Assembly: GCF_001305595.1 (NCBI RefSeq)
Contig: NZ_CP012401.1
Span: 2,119,001-2,183,000 of the forward strand
Origin: Azospirillum thiophilum
Lineage (GTDB): Bacteria; Pseudomonadota; Alphaproteobacteria; Azospirillales; Azospirillaceae
DNA: 64,000 nucleotides
Direction: 5' to 3'
This document shows, one piece after another, positions 1 through 7,937 of this stretch; positions within the stretch are counted from its first letter, which is position 1; each line of letters starts with the position of its first letter. The notes under the pieces were generated by a model. It saw only the letters and a program-made list of their open reading frames with translations. It was not told where the DNA came from and made no database searches. The translations under genes and the position numbers were made by a program.

Positions 1-312
1 CAGGTCTGCCGCTATGACCCGCGCCTGTTCGACCTGCTGGCCCGCGTACACCAGTCCGTCGGTTCCGACGATCCGTTCGAGGTGATCTGCGGCTACCGGT
101 CCCGCCGGACCAACGCCATGGCGCGGCGCCGGTCGCGTGGGGTCGCCAAGGAAAGCTACCACACCCGCGGCATGGCCATCGATATCCGCCTGCCCGATAC
201 CCAATTGCGCGCGATCTCCGAGACGGCGCGGGCGATGCAGGCCGGCGGCGTCGGATTTTACCCGCGCAGCGGTTTCGTTCATCTCGACGTTGGTCCCGTC
301 CGCAGCTGGTGA
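1..312 (+). CDS. YcbK-family (DUF882, peptidase M15-like) cell-wall protein, 3' part
   Basis: The reading frame is open from the first base to the TGA at 310-312, so only the last 103 residues are present and the start lies outside the window. The visible part has the M15/DUF882 metal-site pattern. His54 and Asp61 (window numbering) sit in the segment SYHTRGMAID, and a second His-x-Asp (His94, Asp96) sits in GFVHLD. Proteins of this family are periplasmic, zinc-dependent and thought to act on peptidoglycan stem peptides. The conserved GYRS turn before the site also fits. The signal peptide cannot be seen. The family call is firm; the substrate is inferred from the family. Confidence 0.85.
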   Translation, partial: QVCRYDPRLFDLLARVHQSVGSDDPFEVICGYRSRRTNAMARRRSRGVAKESYHTRGMAIDIRLPDTQLRAISETARAMQAGGVGFYPRSGFVHLDVGPVRSW

Positions 313-341
313 GGCCGGCGCATCCGTCCGGGAATGATGCC

Positions 342-393
342 GATAACTGGAAAGGCTCCGCATTCTTAACGATGCGGAGCCTTTCCAGTTATC
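342..393. terminator. 22-bp perfect inverted repeat between convergent genes
   Basis: Two 22-bp arms (342-363 and 372-393) are exact reverse complements around an 8-base loop, TCTTAACG. The repeat lies between the stop of the peptidase gene (312) and the stop of the convergent XRE gene (464), where a two-way terminator would be expected. Neither side has a T-run, so intrinsic termination would not be of the classical kind. A protein-binding site or a transcript-end stabiliser is possible too. Confidence 0.6.
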
Positions 394-463
394 CAGTCCA
401 TTTGGCGATTTGCCTTCCGTGACGTTCGGGTCCGTCGTTTTCGAGTCGGTCGTTCGCGGCTGT

Positions 464-1219
464 TCAGTTGCGGGACGGCGGCTTGGACGCGCGCAGAATG
501 TCCGTCGGATCCCACACGGCACCGTGCCGCCGTCGCGCCTTGTTGGAATTGTCGGTGGATTTCACCGTCTTGATCCGCGGGGAGTCGTTGCGGACGGTGC
601 GACTTGGGCCCCGAACGCCTTCGGCCTCCAGGACCGCGCCATCCGCTTCCCCGGCCGTCATGCCGTTGTCGGCAGGGCTGCTCGAGGATCGCTCCGGGGT
701 CTTGATCTGGGGCGGCAGGCCCTCGTCCCGTGGTGCCGCTGTGGATTTCCCATCCTCGCCGTCTTCCGGGCTCTCGGGGGATTCCTTGATTTCGGGCGAG
801 AGGGCGGAGAGCAGCGACAGCATCTCGTCCGAGACATGGGCTGGGGCGGCGCGCCACAAGCGTAGCAGGCGGGCCTCCCGCCGGCTGATCTGGGTTCCTG
901 TCTCCTCCGCCTCGTTGCCGCTGCTGCGCAGCCGGCGCGACGAACCGGGGTCGTTGTAGCTATCGAAGAAGAAGCTGACCGGAACATCCAGGACTTGGCC
1001 CAGGCGATAGAGCGTGCCTGCCGAGATACGGTTGGAGCCGCGTTCGTATTTCTGCACCTGCTGGAAGGTCAGGCCGATGGCCTCGCCCAATTTTTCCTGG
1101 CTCATTCCCAGAAGGGTCCGGCGCATCCTCACGCGCTGCCCGACATGGGCGTCCACAGACCAGGATTCCGGCGATCCGCGTCGTCCTCTTTTGCGCGCCG
1201 TCGGTTCACTCATGTCCAT
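464..1219 (-). CDS. XRE-family transcriptional regulator with long disordered tail
   Basis: The gene encodes 251 residues. Residues about 26-86 form a Cro/C1-type helix-turn-helix: the GMSQEKLGEAIGLTFQQVQK segment carries the two DNA-reading helices, followed by YERG and a C-terminal cap ending in VPVSFFFD. The rest, about 165 residues, is rich in Ser, Glu, Pro and Lys and looks disordered. I chose the start at 1219 because a GGAG sits 4 bases before it; a second ATG follows at 1213. The frame is open further upstream, but that part has AT-rich composition unlike coding DNA here. Such short XRE regulators with acidic tails are common in Azospirillum and relatives; targets are unknown. It is transcribed alone, behind a 537-bp AT-rich leader. 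Confidence 0.85.
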   Translation of the reverse strand: MDMSEPTARKRGRRGSPESWSVDAHVGQRVRMRRTLLGMSQEKLGEAIGLTFQQVQKYERGSNRISAGTLYRLGQVLDVPVSFFFDSYNDPGSSRRLRSSGNEAEETGTQISRREARLLRLWRAAPAHVSDEMLSLLSALSPEIKESPESPEDGEDGKSTAAPRDEGLPPQIKTPERSSSSPADNGMTAGEADGAVLEAEGVRGPSRTVRNDSPRIKTVKSTDNSNKARRRHGAVWDPTDILRASKPPSRN

Positions 1220-1310
1220 TGGTCTCCGATACCCAGTCGTTCGCAGCCTCTCTTTGCGAGAATGAAAGGATTGTTTGCACGTCCGTTGTTTGACTTCAAG
1301 AGAAAAATCA

Positions 1311-1321
1311 TTAATATTAAC
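1311..1321. promoter_or_regulatory. AT palindrome TTAATATTAAC upstream of the XRE gene
   Basis: TTAATATTAA is a perfect 10-bp palindrome followed by C, about 92 bases upstream of the XRE start codon. The same 11-mer occurs at 32328-32338, upstream of the hybrid kinase gene. In DNA this GC-rich, two copies of an all-AT decamer, both in regulator promoters, are noticeable. It could be an operator or simply an AT-rich promoter element. Confidence 0.35.
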
Positions 1322-1403
1322 GTATTTCCGCCATATTCCGATAGGCAGCGGTGTTGGACCAGCATTCGCCGGAAACTCCCTGTTACAGTTTTGTATTGTG
1401 CGC

Positions 1404-1682
1404 ATGATCAAGGAAATCAATTCCGTAGACACTCTATCCGTACCCTGCGCATATCCCATTGTGAAAATGACCGATTCTTCGGGCTCATCCACTGGTTGGA
1501 TCGACAGCTTTCCGAATTCGGAATTTATCCGTTCGATCGCGGACGGTGCTTGGATCTTCCAAATGTCGGTAGAAGACGTTCTGGTTCCAGCAAATAATCA
1601 TGCGCCGGCAAAGCAATTTTTCGCGTGCGAAAGGGCGATAGCGTCGGTCACGCGCCTGAAATCGCAGGCTGTCGCGGGGTGA
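1404..1682 (+). CDS. doubtful small hypothetical protein
   Basis: The frame from ATG 1404 to TGA 1682 would encode 92 residues with no recognisable domain, signal peptide or repeat. The codon choice lacks the strong G/C third-position bias of every other gene here, and no Shine-Dalgarno sequence precedes the start. It may be a recently acquired or fast-evolving gene, or plain non-coding DNA upstream of the XRE regulator. I lean towards non-coding. Confidence 0.2.
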   Translation: MIKEINSVDTLSVPCAYPIVKMTDSSGSSTGWIDSFPNSEFIRSIADGAWIFQMSVEDVLVPANNHAPAKQFFACERAIASVTRLKSQAVAG

Positions 1683-1701
1683 CTCGTTGTCCAGCCAAAC
1701 A

Positions 1702-1720
1702 TTAATCTATAATTAACCAT
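1702..1720 (+). promoter_or_regulatory. candidate CtrA-binding site TTAA-N7-TTAACCAT
   Basis: TTAA at 1702-1705 is followed by seven bases and TTAACCAT at 1713-1720. This is an exact match to the TTAA-N7-TTAA consensus of the alphaproteobacterial cell-cycle regulator CtrA, including the extended right half. No other copy with this spacing was noticed in the window. It lies about 490 bases upstream of the XRE start and just past the end of the gene at 1757-2401, so its target is not obvious. Confidence 0.5.
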
Positions 1721-1756
1721 GATAAAGGTGCTGGACCGGCCATCCTGTCGGCCGAT

Positions 1757-2401
1757 TCAAGCTTTCCCGGCCTGCGATGCGTGACGACGCATATCGGCCT
1801 TGGCAGCGCCTCTCCGCCGCACAGGAGGTGCGGCCGCCTCCCATGGGCCGCCGGGCATAGCGAAGCCCTCCACATGGTCGCGCAGCTTCTGGATCTGGGA
1901 AGGGGTCAGGCTGCGGCCGAAGCGGGACTTCAGCAGGGTCGCCAGCGCTCCCCGGGTCGGCCGGGCGCCGGCGGACGACAGCGTCCGGTAGGCGACGAAG
2001 GCCTCGGCGTACAGGCGGATGCGGTCGGGTTGCCGTCGCAACTGCGCGGCCTGGGCGGAGGCCGAGCGGTCGAGATGGGTCGCCAGCCGTTCCGCCGCCT
2101 GGGCCTCGCTCAGGTCGGGCAGCGGCACGGCCGGGACCTCCTGCGGTTCGGGCCGGCCGATGGCGTCGCGCATGCGGCGGCGGCGCTGGCGTTCGCGGTC
2201 CCCGGCACGCAGCCGCTCGGCATAGTCGGGGTCGCTGGCCCTGCGTTCGGTGCGGTTGCGGTTTGATCGCGCCGCGCGCTCGGCGTCGCGGGCCCGCTCG
2301 GCCGGGTCGCGCAGCAGGAAGGCAAGTTCCTCCGCGGTCAGCCGATGGTCCTCCTCCGGCGTGGGGGCGGGCTGTCGGTCGGGTGTGTCGGCGCTGTCCA
2401 T
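1757..2401 (-). CDS. hypothetical basic, Arg/Ala-rich protein
   Basis: The gene encodes 214 residues, if it starts at the ATG at 2401. That start is the first that does not run into the leader of the divergent GTPase gene. No good ribosome-binding site is visible, so the start is uncertain. Residues about 25-80 are highly charged and predicted helical, with many ERARDAER-like runs. The C-terminal half has a more ordered segment (FGRSLTPSQIQKLRDHVEGF) that could be a small helical DNA-binding fold, but I do not recognise a family. It is divergent from the GTPase gene. Confidence 0.6.
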   Translation of the reverse strand: MDSADTPDRQPAPTPEEDHRLTAEELAFLLRDPAERARDAERAARSNRNRTERRASDPDYAERLRAGDRERQRRRRMRDAIGRPEPQEVPAVPLPDLSEAQAAERLATHLDRSASAQAAQLRRQPDRIRLYAEAFVAYRTLSSAGARPTRGALATLLKSRFGRSLTPSQIQKLRDHVEGFAMPGGPWEAAAPPVRRRGAAKADMRRHASQAGKA

Positions 2402-2574
2402 CGCCGGGTAACGCGCCGGTCCCGCCCCCGGTTCCCGCCGGAACCCCGCATGGATGATGAGGGAGATTTCATGTCCGGCGCCTGCCCCGCCCGTGCTAGA
2501 CAGGACCGTTATTCCCGGGCCGGCGTCCCGTCGGGTCCGGTCCTGCCCCGTGCCACTTTGGAACGTGTCCGCCC

Positions 2575-4038
2575 ATGACCCCCCGGCAAGCCCTTCAGCA
2601 GCGCCTCGCGGCATTGGACGCGCATCTGCGCGCTGAAAACCCGAACCTGCTGCCGGTCCTCCCGACCTTCCGCGCCTTCGACCGGATTCTGTCCGGCCTG
2701 GGGCTGATCGACCGTCACGAATCGCTGACCACCCGCATCCCCTGGTGGCCGATGGTGGCGGTGCTCGGCACCTTCTCGGCCGGCAAGTCGACCTTCCTCA
2801 ACGGCTATCTGGGCGAGGCGCTGCAGAACACCGGCAACCAGGCGGTCGACGACAAGTTCACGGTGATCTGCCACGGCCCGGAGACGCGGAAGGAGGCGCT
2901 GCCCGGCACCGCCCTGAACGCCGATCCGCGCTTTCCCTTCTACCGCATCGCCGACGAGATCGAGAAGGTGTCGGCCGGCGAGGGCAAGCGGATCGACAAT
3001 TATCTCCAGTTGAAGACGTTGTCCGGCCCGCGGACCCGGGGCAAGATCTTCATCGATTCGCCCGGTTTCGACGCCGACGACCAGCGCCGCTCGGTCCTGC
3101 GGCTGGTGGACCATATCGTCGAGCTGTCCGACCTCGTCCTGGTCTTCTTCGACGCCCGCCATCCCGAACCGGGAGCCATGCAGGACACGCTGCGACATCT
3201 GGTCGCCAAGACGGTCAACCGCGCCGATGCCCGCAAGGTCTGCTACATCCTGAACCAGGTCGACACCACGGCGAAGGAGGACAATCTGGAGGCGGTGTTC
3301 GGAGCCTGGCAGCGCGCCATCGCCCAGGCCGGGCTGGTGTCGGGCCGATTCTATGCGATCTACGACCAGCGTTCCGCCGTCGCCATCGCGGATGACGGCC
3401 AGCGCGCCCGCTACGAGGCGCGGCGCGATCACGACCTTGCCGAGATCCACAGCCGGATCAACGAGGTGGAGGTCGCCCGCTCCTACCGCATCATCGGTTC
3501 CATCGACAGCCTGACCAAGGAGCTGGAGGGAGAGGTGGTTCCCAAGCTCCGCGAGGCGATGGCGGCGTGGCGGCGCCGCGTGCTGATCGCCGACGCGGTG
3601 TGGGCCACGCTGCTGGTGCTGGTGCTGGGCGTGGTGCTGCAGACGGTTGGCGGCGGGTTCGGCGCCTTCCTCGGCTGGCTGTTCGAGACCGGGGCCGACG
3701 GCGGCGTGCCGGTGCGGCTGATCGGTGCCGCCGTGGTCCTGGGCGGCCTGTTCCTGGCCGGGCATTTCAAGATCCGGCAGTTCTTCGCCGGCCGCATCGC
3801 CGCGACGCTCGGCGACCGTTTTGGCGACGTCGACCTTAACCTGCGGCAGGCCTTCCTGCGCAACACGCGCTTCTTCCGGTCGATCTTCGCCAAGCAACCG
3901 GCCGGGTGGAGTGGCCGCGCCCGCAAGGCCATCTTCGCCATCCGCGAGGCGACGGCGGTGCATGTCCAGCGCATCAACGATCTCTACACCGACCCGGCCG
4001 GCCGCCGCGCCAAGGCCGCTGCCGCGGCGGCGGAGTGA
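2575..4038 (+). CDS. dynamin-like (EHD-type) membrane GTPase
   Basis: This is a 487-residue protein. A P-loop, GTFSAGKST (residues 65-73, Lys71), is followed by a G3 box in DSPGFD and a G4-like NQVD after a hydrophobic strand. This order and the FSAGKST wording are typical of dynamin/EHD-type GTPases, not of Era-type GTPases. Two hydrophobic segments, about residues 338-358 and 382-400, would place the C-terminal half in the inner membrane. A basic helical tail ends in Ala-rich sequence. Bacterial dynamin-like proteins act in membrane fusion, repair or stress protection; no partner gene is adjacent. Start 2575 follows the first in-frame ATG; the ribosome-binding site is weak. Confidence 0.85.
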   Translation: MTPRQALQQRLAALDAHLRAENPNLLPVLPTFRAFDRILSGLGLIDRHESLTTRIPWWPMVAVLGTFSAGKSTFLNGYLGEALQNTGNQAVDDKFTVICHGPETRKEALPGTALNADPRFPFYRIADEIEKVSAGEGKRIDNYLQLKTLSGPRTRGKIFIDSPGFDADDQRRSVLRLVDHIVELSDLVLVFFDARHPEPGAMQDTLRHLVAKTVNRADARKVCYILNQVDTTAKEDNLEAVFGAWQRAIAQAGLVSGRFYAIYDQRSAVAIADDGQRARYEARRDHDLAEIHSRINEVEVARSYRIIGSIDSLTKELEGEVVPKLREAMAAWRRRVLIADAVWATLLVLVLGVVLQTVGGGFGAFLGWLFETGADGGVPVRLIGAAVVLGGLFLAGHFKIRQFFAGRIAATLGDRFGDVDLNLRQAFLRNTRFFRSIFAKQPAGWSGRARKAIFAIREATAVHVQRINDLYTDPAGRRAKAAAAAAE

Positions 4039-4158
4039 TCCCGGGCGCGCCGGCTTGCCGGCCGCCCTTTACAGCGCGGCGGAAAGGCCGTTAGATCCCG
4101 CCTTCATGCGCCGCGCGGCGGCAGGTCCGGCGAGCGGACGGAAGGGGAATCGGGAAGC

Positions 4159-5043
4159 ATGGGCGCTCGAAGAACCGGTGCGGCCGGCGACGCGGGGCAG
4201 TGGGCGCGCAGGGCATTCGCCGCGCCGTTCGTGCTGGCCGGCCTGTTTCTCGCCACCACCCCTGCACCGCTGCGCGCGGCGGACGCCGGTCCCGGTCCGG
4301 TCCGGGCACCCTACACCGGCCTGGATCTGGTGACCGGCGACGATTATGCCCCCTATACCGGCGAGGATTTGCCCGGCGGCGGTCTGGTGACCGACATGGT
4401 CCGCCGGGCCTTCGCGTTGCAGGGCCGCCAGTACGATGTCCGCTTCATGCCGTGGAAGCGCGGTTACGACGGGGTGGTGGCAGGGCGTTTCCTCGCCACC
4501 TTTCCCTATGTCCGCACGCCGGAGCGAGAGAGCGAGGTCCTGTTTTCCGATCCGGTGATCGAGGTGCGACAATTCGTCTACCTCTCGAACCGCACGGCAA
4601 TGACCTTCCACGGCCCCACCGGCGACCGGGAGGAGACGGCCGGTTCCAGCGGGGCGGAGGAGTTCCGCGGCCGGACGGTCTGCCAGCCGGTCGGCTATGC
4701 CCTGCCGCCCGAACTTGAGGCGCTTGTCGAGCGGAAGGGCCTGACGCGGCAGACGCCGTCCGATCTCGGCGCCTGCGTGCGCATGGTGGCGACCGGACGG
4801 GCGGATGCCTTCATCATCGACGAGTACAGTGCCGCCGCCGCCATCGCCCGGTCCGGCCTGGCGGACGACATCCGGATGTCTGAGCGGCCCTATGCCGTCG
4901 TCACCTTCCATCTGGTGGTCGGCCGGGCCACGCCGGGGGCGGATTCGACGGTGGCCGCCTTCAACGACGGGCTGAAGGCACTGAAATCGCAGGGCGCATA
5001 CCGCGACCTGCTGACCAGCCATACCCTGCCCCCACCGCCCTGA
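4159..5043 (+). CDS. periplasmic substrate-binding protein (SBP_bac_3-like)
   Basis: The protein has 294 residues. The N-terminus has a basic region, a hydrophobic stretch (about residues 20-34) and a likely cleavage site after LRAAD, so it is exported. The mature part follows the type-3 solute-binding fold: an early TGDDYAPYTGEDLPGGG ligand-loop segment, a middle FRGRTVCQPVGYALP hinge and a final lobe ending in YRDLLTSH. Such proteins usually bind amino acids, but no permease or ATPase gene is adjacent. This orphan may work with a remote transporter or as a sensor input. GGGAAGC just precedes the ATG. Confidence 0.8.
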   Translation: MGARRTGAAGDAGQWARRAFAAPFVLAGLFLATTPAPLRAADAGPGPVRAPYTGLDLVTGDDYAPYTGEDLPGGGLVTDMVRRAFALQGRQYDVRFMPWKRGYDGVVAGRFLATFPYVRTPERESEVLFSDPVIEVRQFVYLSNRTAMTFHGPTGDREETAGSSGAEEFRGRTVCQPVGYALPPELEALVERKGLTRQTPSDLGACVRMVATGRADAFIIDEYSAAAAIARSGLADDIRMSERPYAVVTFHLVVGRATPGADSTVAAFNDGLKALKSQGAYRDLLTSHTLPPPP

Positions 5044-5112
5044 GGGCGATCCCGGGGCAGGGTGGGGGCGTCGCGGGGGCGCGCTTTTCCGCGCAATGCC
5101 GTCCGCTCACCA

Positions 5113-5140
5113 TGGACAGGACGATGCATCGTGCTATAAA
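5113..5140 (+). promoter_or_regulatory. sigma70-type promoter of aroQ-accB-accC with a palindrome in the spacer
   Basis: TGGACA (5113-5118) and TATAAA (5135-5140) are separated by 16 bases, each matching five of six consensus positions. The spacer contains ACGATGCATCGT (5121-5132), a perfect 12-bp palindrome, well placed for a repressor. The predicted transcript would begin about 30 bases before the aroQ start codon. No experimental support; this is sequence inference. Confidence 0.5.
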
Positions 5141-5176
5141 CGCGCGGTTTCGATCTATGGAAAAGGGGCGCGGGCC

Positions 5177-5626
5177 GTGGCCATCGACGCGTCGATCTTG
5201 GTCCTCAACGGGCCGAACCTCAACATGCTGGGCGTACGCGAGCCGCAAATCTACGGGTCGATGACCCTGGACGACCTGGAGGCCGCCTGCCATGAACGTG
5301 CCGACCGGCTGGGTCTGACCGTCGATTTCCGGCAGTCCAACCACGAGGGCGAACTGGTCTCGTGGATCCAGCAGGCGCGGACAGAGAATGACGGCATCGT
5401 CATCAATGCCGGCGCCTACACGCACACCTCGGTTGCGATCATGGACAGCCTGATCCTGTCGGAGCTGCCGGTGATCGAGGTCCATCTGTCGAACATCTTC
5501 AAGCGCGAGCCGGTCCGTCATCACTCCTACATCTCGCCGGTGGCGAGGGGAATGATCTGCGGATTCGGGCCGCACGGGTATCTTCTGGCGCTGGACGCCA
5601 TCGCGAACATCATCGACCGCGATTAA
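5177..5626 (+). CDS. aroQ: 3-dehydroquinate dehydratase, type II
   Basis: This enzyme converts 3-dehydroquinate to 3-dehydroshikimate in the shikimate pathway. The 149 residues match the usual type II length. The N-terminal signature NGPNLNMLGVREPQIYG carries the catalytic Tyr loop, followed by the conserved QSNHEGELVSWI, INAGAYTHTS and EVHLSNIFKREP motifs. I start at the GTG at 5177 because AAAAGGGG precedes it at a good distance; the longer frame from 5096 would add a non-conserved leader that contains the promoter. It is first in a tight operon with accB and accC, an order common in Gram-negative bacteria. Confidence 0.95.
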   Translation: MAIDASILVLNGPNLNMLGVREPQIYGSMTLDDLEAACHERADRLGLTVDFRQSNHEGELVSWIQQARTENDGIVINAGAYTHTSVAIMDSLILSELPVIEVHLSNIFKREPVRHHSYISPVARGMICGFGPHGYLLALDAIANIIDRD

Positions 5627-5648
5627 GGAAACGGGAACGACTGACATC

Positions 5649-6098
5649 ATGGCGAGCTTCGACATCGACGGCGATCTGGTCCGCAAGCTGGCGGACCTCC
5701 TGCGTGAGACGGGCTTGAGCGAGATCGAGTTCGCCGAAGGCGAAAAGCGCATCCGCGTCACCCGCCCGACCGCCGCCCAGACGGTCGCCGTCCAGGCAGC
5801 CCCGGTTCTGGCGGCGGCCCCGGTCGCCGCCGTCGCGGCTCCGGCCGGCCGGCCGGCCGCCCATCCCGGCGCGGTGACCTCGCCGATGGTCGGCACGGCC
5901 TATCTGGCGGCCGAGCCGGGCGGCACCCCCTTCGTGCGTCCGGGCGACGTGGTCAAGGCCGGCCAGACGGTGATGATCATCGAGGCGATGAAGGTCATGA
6001 ACCCGATCAAGGCGCCGCGCGGCGGCACGGTGGCCGAGGTGCTGGTGTCCGATGCCCAGCCGGTCGAATTCGGCGAAGTTCTCCTCATCATCGAGTAA
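5649..6098 (+). CDS. accB: biotin carboxyl carrier protein of acetyl-CoA carboxylase
   Basis: The protein is 149 residues long and carries biotin for acetyl-CoA carboxylase, the first committed step of fatty acid synthesis. The N-terminal third is a small helical region (SFDIDGDLVRKLADLL). An Ala/Pro-rich linker of about 40 residues follows, then the biotinyl domain. The biotin site is Lys115 in EAMKVMN, with the preceding PGDVV and following GEVLLIIE strands of the hammerhead fold. It sits 22 bases after aroQ and 19 before accC, so all three are probably co-transcribed. Confidence 0.97.
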   Translation: MASFDIDGDLVRKLADLLRETGLSEIEFAEGEKRIRVTRPTAAQTVAVQAAPVLAAAPVAAVAAPAGRPAAHPGAVTSPMVGTAYLAAEPGGTPFVRPGDVVKAGQTVMIIEAMKVMNPIKAPRGGTVAEVLVSDAQPVEFGEVLLIIE

Positions 6099-6117
6099 GC
6101 GGGGCACTCCCTTGGCG

Positions 6118-7458
6118 ATGTTCGAAAAGGTCCTGATCGCGAACCGCGGTGAGATTGCGCTCCGCATCCACCGCGCCTGCCGCGAAATGGGGATCCAGAC
6201 CGTGGCGGTGCATTCCACCGCCGACGCCGACGCCATGCACGTCCGCCTCGCCGACGAGAGCGTGTGCATCGGCCCGGCCTCCGCGCGCGACAGCTACCTA
6301 AACATTCCGGCCATCCTGTCGGCGGCGTCGATCACCAATGCCGACGCCATCCATCCCGGCATCGGCTTCCTGTCGGAAAACGCCCAGTTCGCCGAGATGG
6401 TGGAGGAGCATGGCTTCACCTTCATCGGCCCGACGCCGGAGCATATCCGGGTCATGGGCGACAAGGTGACCGCCAAGAAGACGGTGATGGCGCAGGGGTT
6501 GCCCGTCGTTCCCGGCTCCGACGGTCCGGTGACGACGCTGGAGGAGGCGGAGAAGGTCGCCCACGACACCGGCTATCCGGTGCTGATCAAGGCGGCGGCC
6601 GGCGGCGGCGGCAAGGGCATGAAGGTCGCCCGCAACCCCGACCAGCTGAAGGAGGCCTACCAGCTGGCCCGGGGCGAGGCGCGCGCCGCCTTCGGCAACG
6701 ACGAGGTCTATCTGGAGAAGTATCTCGGCCGGCCCCGCCACATCGAGATCCAGCTTCTCGGCGACACCCACGGCACCTGCGTGCATTTCGGCGAGCGCGA
6801 CTGTTCGGTCCAGCGCCGGCACCAGAAGGTGATCGAGGAGGCGCCGAGCCCGGCGCTCAACGCCGAGCAGCGCGAGTTCATCGGTGCCCTGGCGGCGAAG
6901 ACCGCGGCGGCCATCGGCTATCGCGGCGTCGGCACGATGGAGTTCCTGTTCGAGGACGGGCAGTTCTATTTCATCGAGATGAACACCCGCCTGCAGGTCG
7001 AGCACACCATCACCGAGATGATCACCGGCATCGATCTGGTGCGCGAGCAGATCCGCATCGCCGCCGGCGCGCCGCTCGGATACGGCCAGTCGGACATCCG
7101 CTTCGAAGGCCATGCCATCGAATGCCGCATCAACGCCGAGAATCCGGAGACCTTCATGCCGTCGCCGGGCAAGATCGACGGCTACCACGCGCCGGGCGGC
7201 CTGGGCGTCCGGGTCGATTCGGCCTTGTATGACGGTTACCGCGTTCCGTCGCACTATGACAGCCTGATCGCCAAGCTCGTCGTCCACGGCACCACCCGCA
7301 ACGAGTGCCTGATGCGCCTGCGCCGCTCGATCGAGGAGTATGTGATCGGGGGAATCCAGACGACCCTGCCGCTGCATGAGCGCATCATCGCCCAGCAGGC
7401 TTTCATCGACGGCAATTACGACATCCATTGGCTGGAACAGCTGATGGCAAAGTCCTGA
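6118..7458 (+). CDS. accC: acetyl-CoA carboxylase, biotin carboxylase subunit
   Basis: This 446-residue ATP-grasp enzyme carboxylates the biotin on AccB using ATP and bicarbonate. The start at 6118 gives the usual N-terminus MFEKVLIANRGEIALR. The glycine-rich ATP loop (KAAAGGGGKGMK), the HIEIQ and GERDCS motifs, the catalytic EMNTRLQVEH segment and the C-terminal HYDSLIAKL are all present, and the length is standard. It is the last gene of the operon, and the hairpin at 7519-7550 closes the transcript. Confidence 0.97.
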   Translation: MFEKVLIANRGEIALRIHRACREMGIQTVAVHSTADADAMHVRLADESVCIGPASARDSYLNIPAILSAASITNADAIHPGIGFLSENAQFAEMVEEHGFTFIGPTPEHIRVMGDKVTAKKTVMAQGLPVVPGSDGPVTTLEEAEKVAHDTGYPVLIKAAAGGGGKGMKVARNPDQLKEAYQLARGEARAAFGNDEVYLEKYLGRPRHIEIQLLGDTHGTCVHFGERDCSVQRRHQKVIEEAPSPALNAEQREFIGALAAKTAAAIGYRGVGTMEFLFEDGQFYFIEMNTRLQVEHTITEMITGIDLVREQIRIAAGAPLGYGQSDIRFEGHAIECRINAENPETFMPSPGKIDGYHAPGGLGVRVDSALYDGYRVPSHYDSLIAKLVVHGTTRNECLMRLRRSIEEYVIGGIQTTLPLHERIIAQQAFIDGNYDIHWLEQLMAKS

Positions 7459-7518
7459 CCACCGATCGCGATCCATCATATAGAGCCAATGACTGCGACA
7501 AGTTGCCGCGGTAATGAG

Positions 7519-7550
7519 GCCCCTCTCTCTATTCGAGAGAGGGGCTTTTT
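7519..7550 (+). terminator. rho-independent terminator of aroQ-accB-accC
   Basis: A perfect 11-bp stem (7519-7529 with 7535-7545) closes a 5-base loop and is followed directly by five T residues. It is 60 bases after the accC stop codon. Confidence 0.9.
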
Positions 7551-7937
7551 ATTTACATAATTTCGTCATATGAGATTTTTCTACTTCATCGTCGCGCACG
7601 ATGATTTTCGCATTTTGGAAATTGACCAGAAAATTCGCGTTTCTATTCGCAAAATGCGAATCCAGGGCAGTCGGCAAGCCTGTTTCGACATACCGGAGTG
7701 CGTCTGGCGGAGCTTGCTGCCCATAAGGGTTGTTCCGGAGGCCGGCTTTCCGGACAAGCCGGTGCATGTGGCACGTCTCTTGCTGTTTTGATCTGGGTCA
7801 GTGCGGGGTGATGCCCACCCAGGGTAGATGAAACAACCTTCCGATCTCCGTCCTGAACCACCGTTCCTTCCGCAAGGTGCGGTGTTCCTTGTTTTGCCGC
7901 TCCCTGCCAGAGCCTATTCTCCGACGAGGCCCCGTCC
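7551..7937. other. AT-rich gap before the chemoreceptor gene
   Basis: No convincing gene is present. Short frames on both strands (73 and 72 codons) lack the third-position GC bias and any recognisable motif. An 11-bp inverted repeat, TTCGCATTTTG at 7607-7617 and its complement at 7650-7660, spans 54 bases and is the clearest structure. The chemoreceptor promoter is expected here, but no clean -35/-10 pair was found. Confidence 0.5.

Larger units (their letters stand above)
1220..1756. other. 537-bp AT-rich intergenic region upstream of the XRE gene
   Basis: Base composition drops sharply here compared with the flanking genes. The region holds the palindrome TTAATATTAA at 1311-1320, the CtrA-type site at 1702-1720 and one doubtful small open frame (1404-1682, +). 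It is much longer than the other gaps between co-oriented genes in the window, so it could hide a small RNA or a multi-input promoter for the regulator at 464-1219. Confidence 0.6.

Noticed and set aside
7549-7791. Small open frames on both strands after accC
   Set aside because: They have no coding bias, no ribosome-binding site and no recognisable motif.
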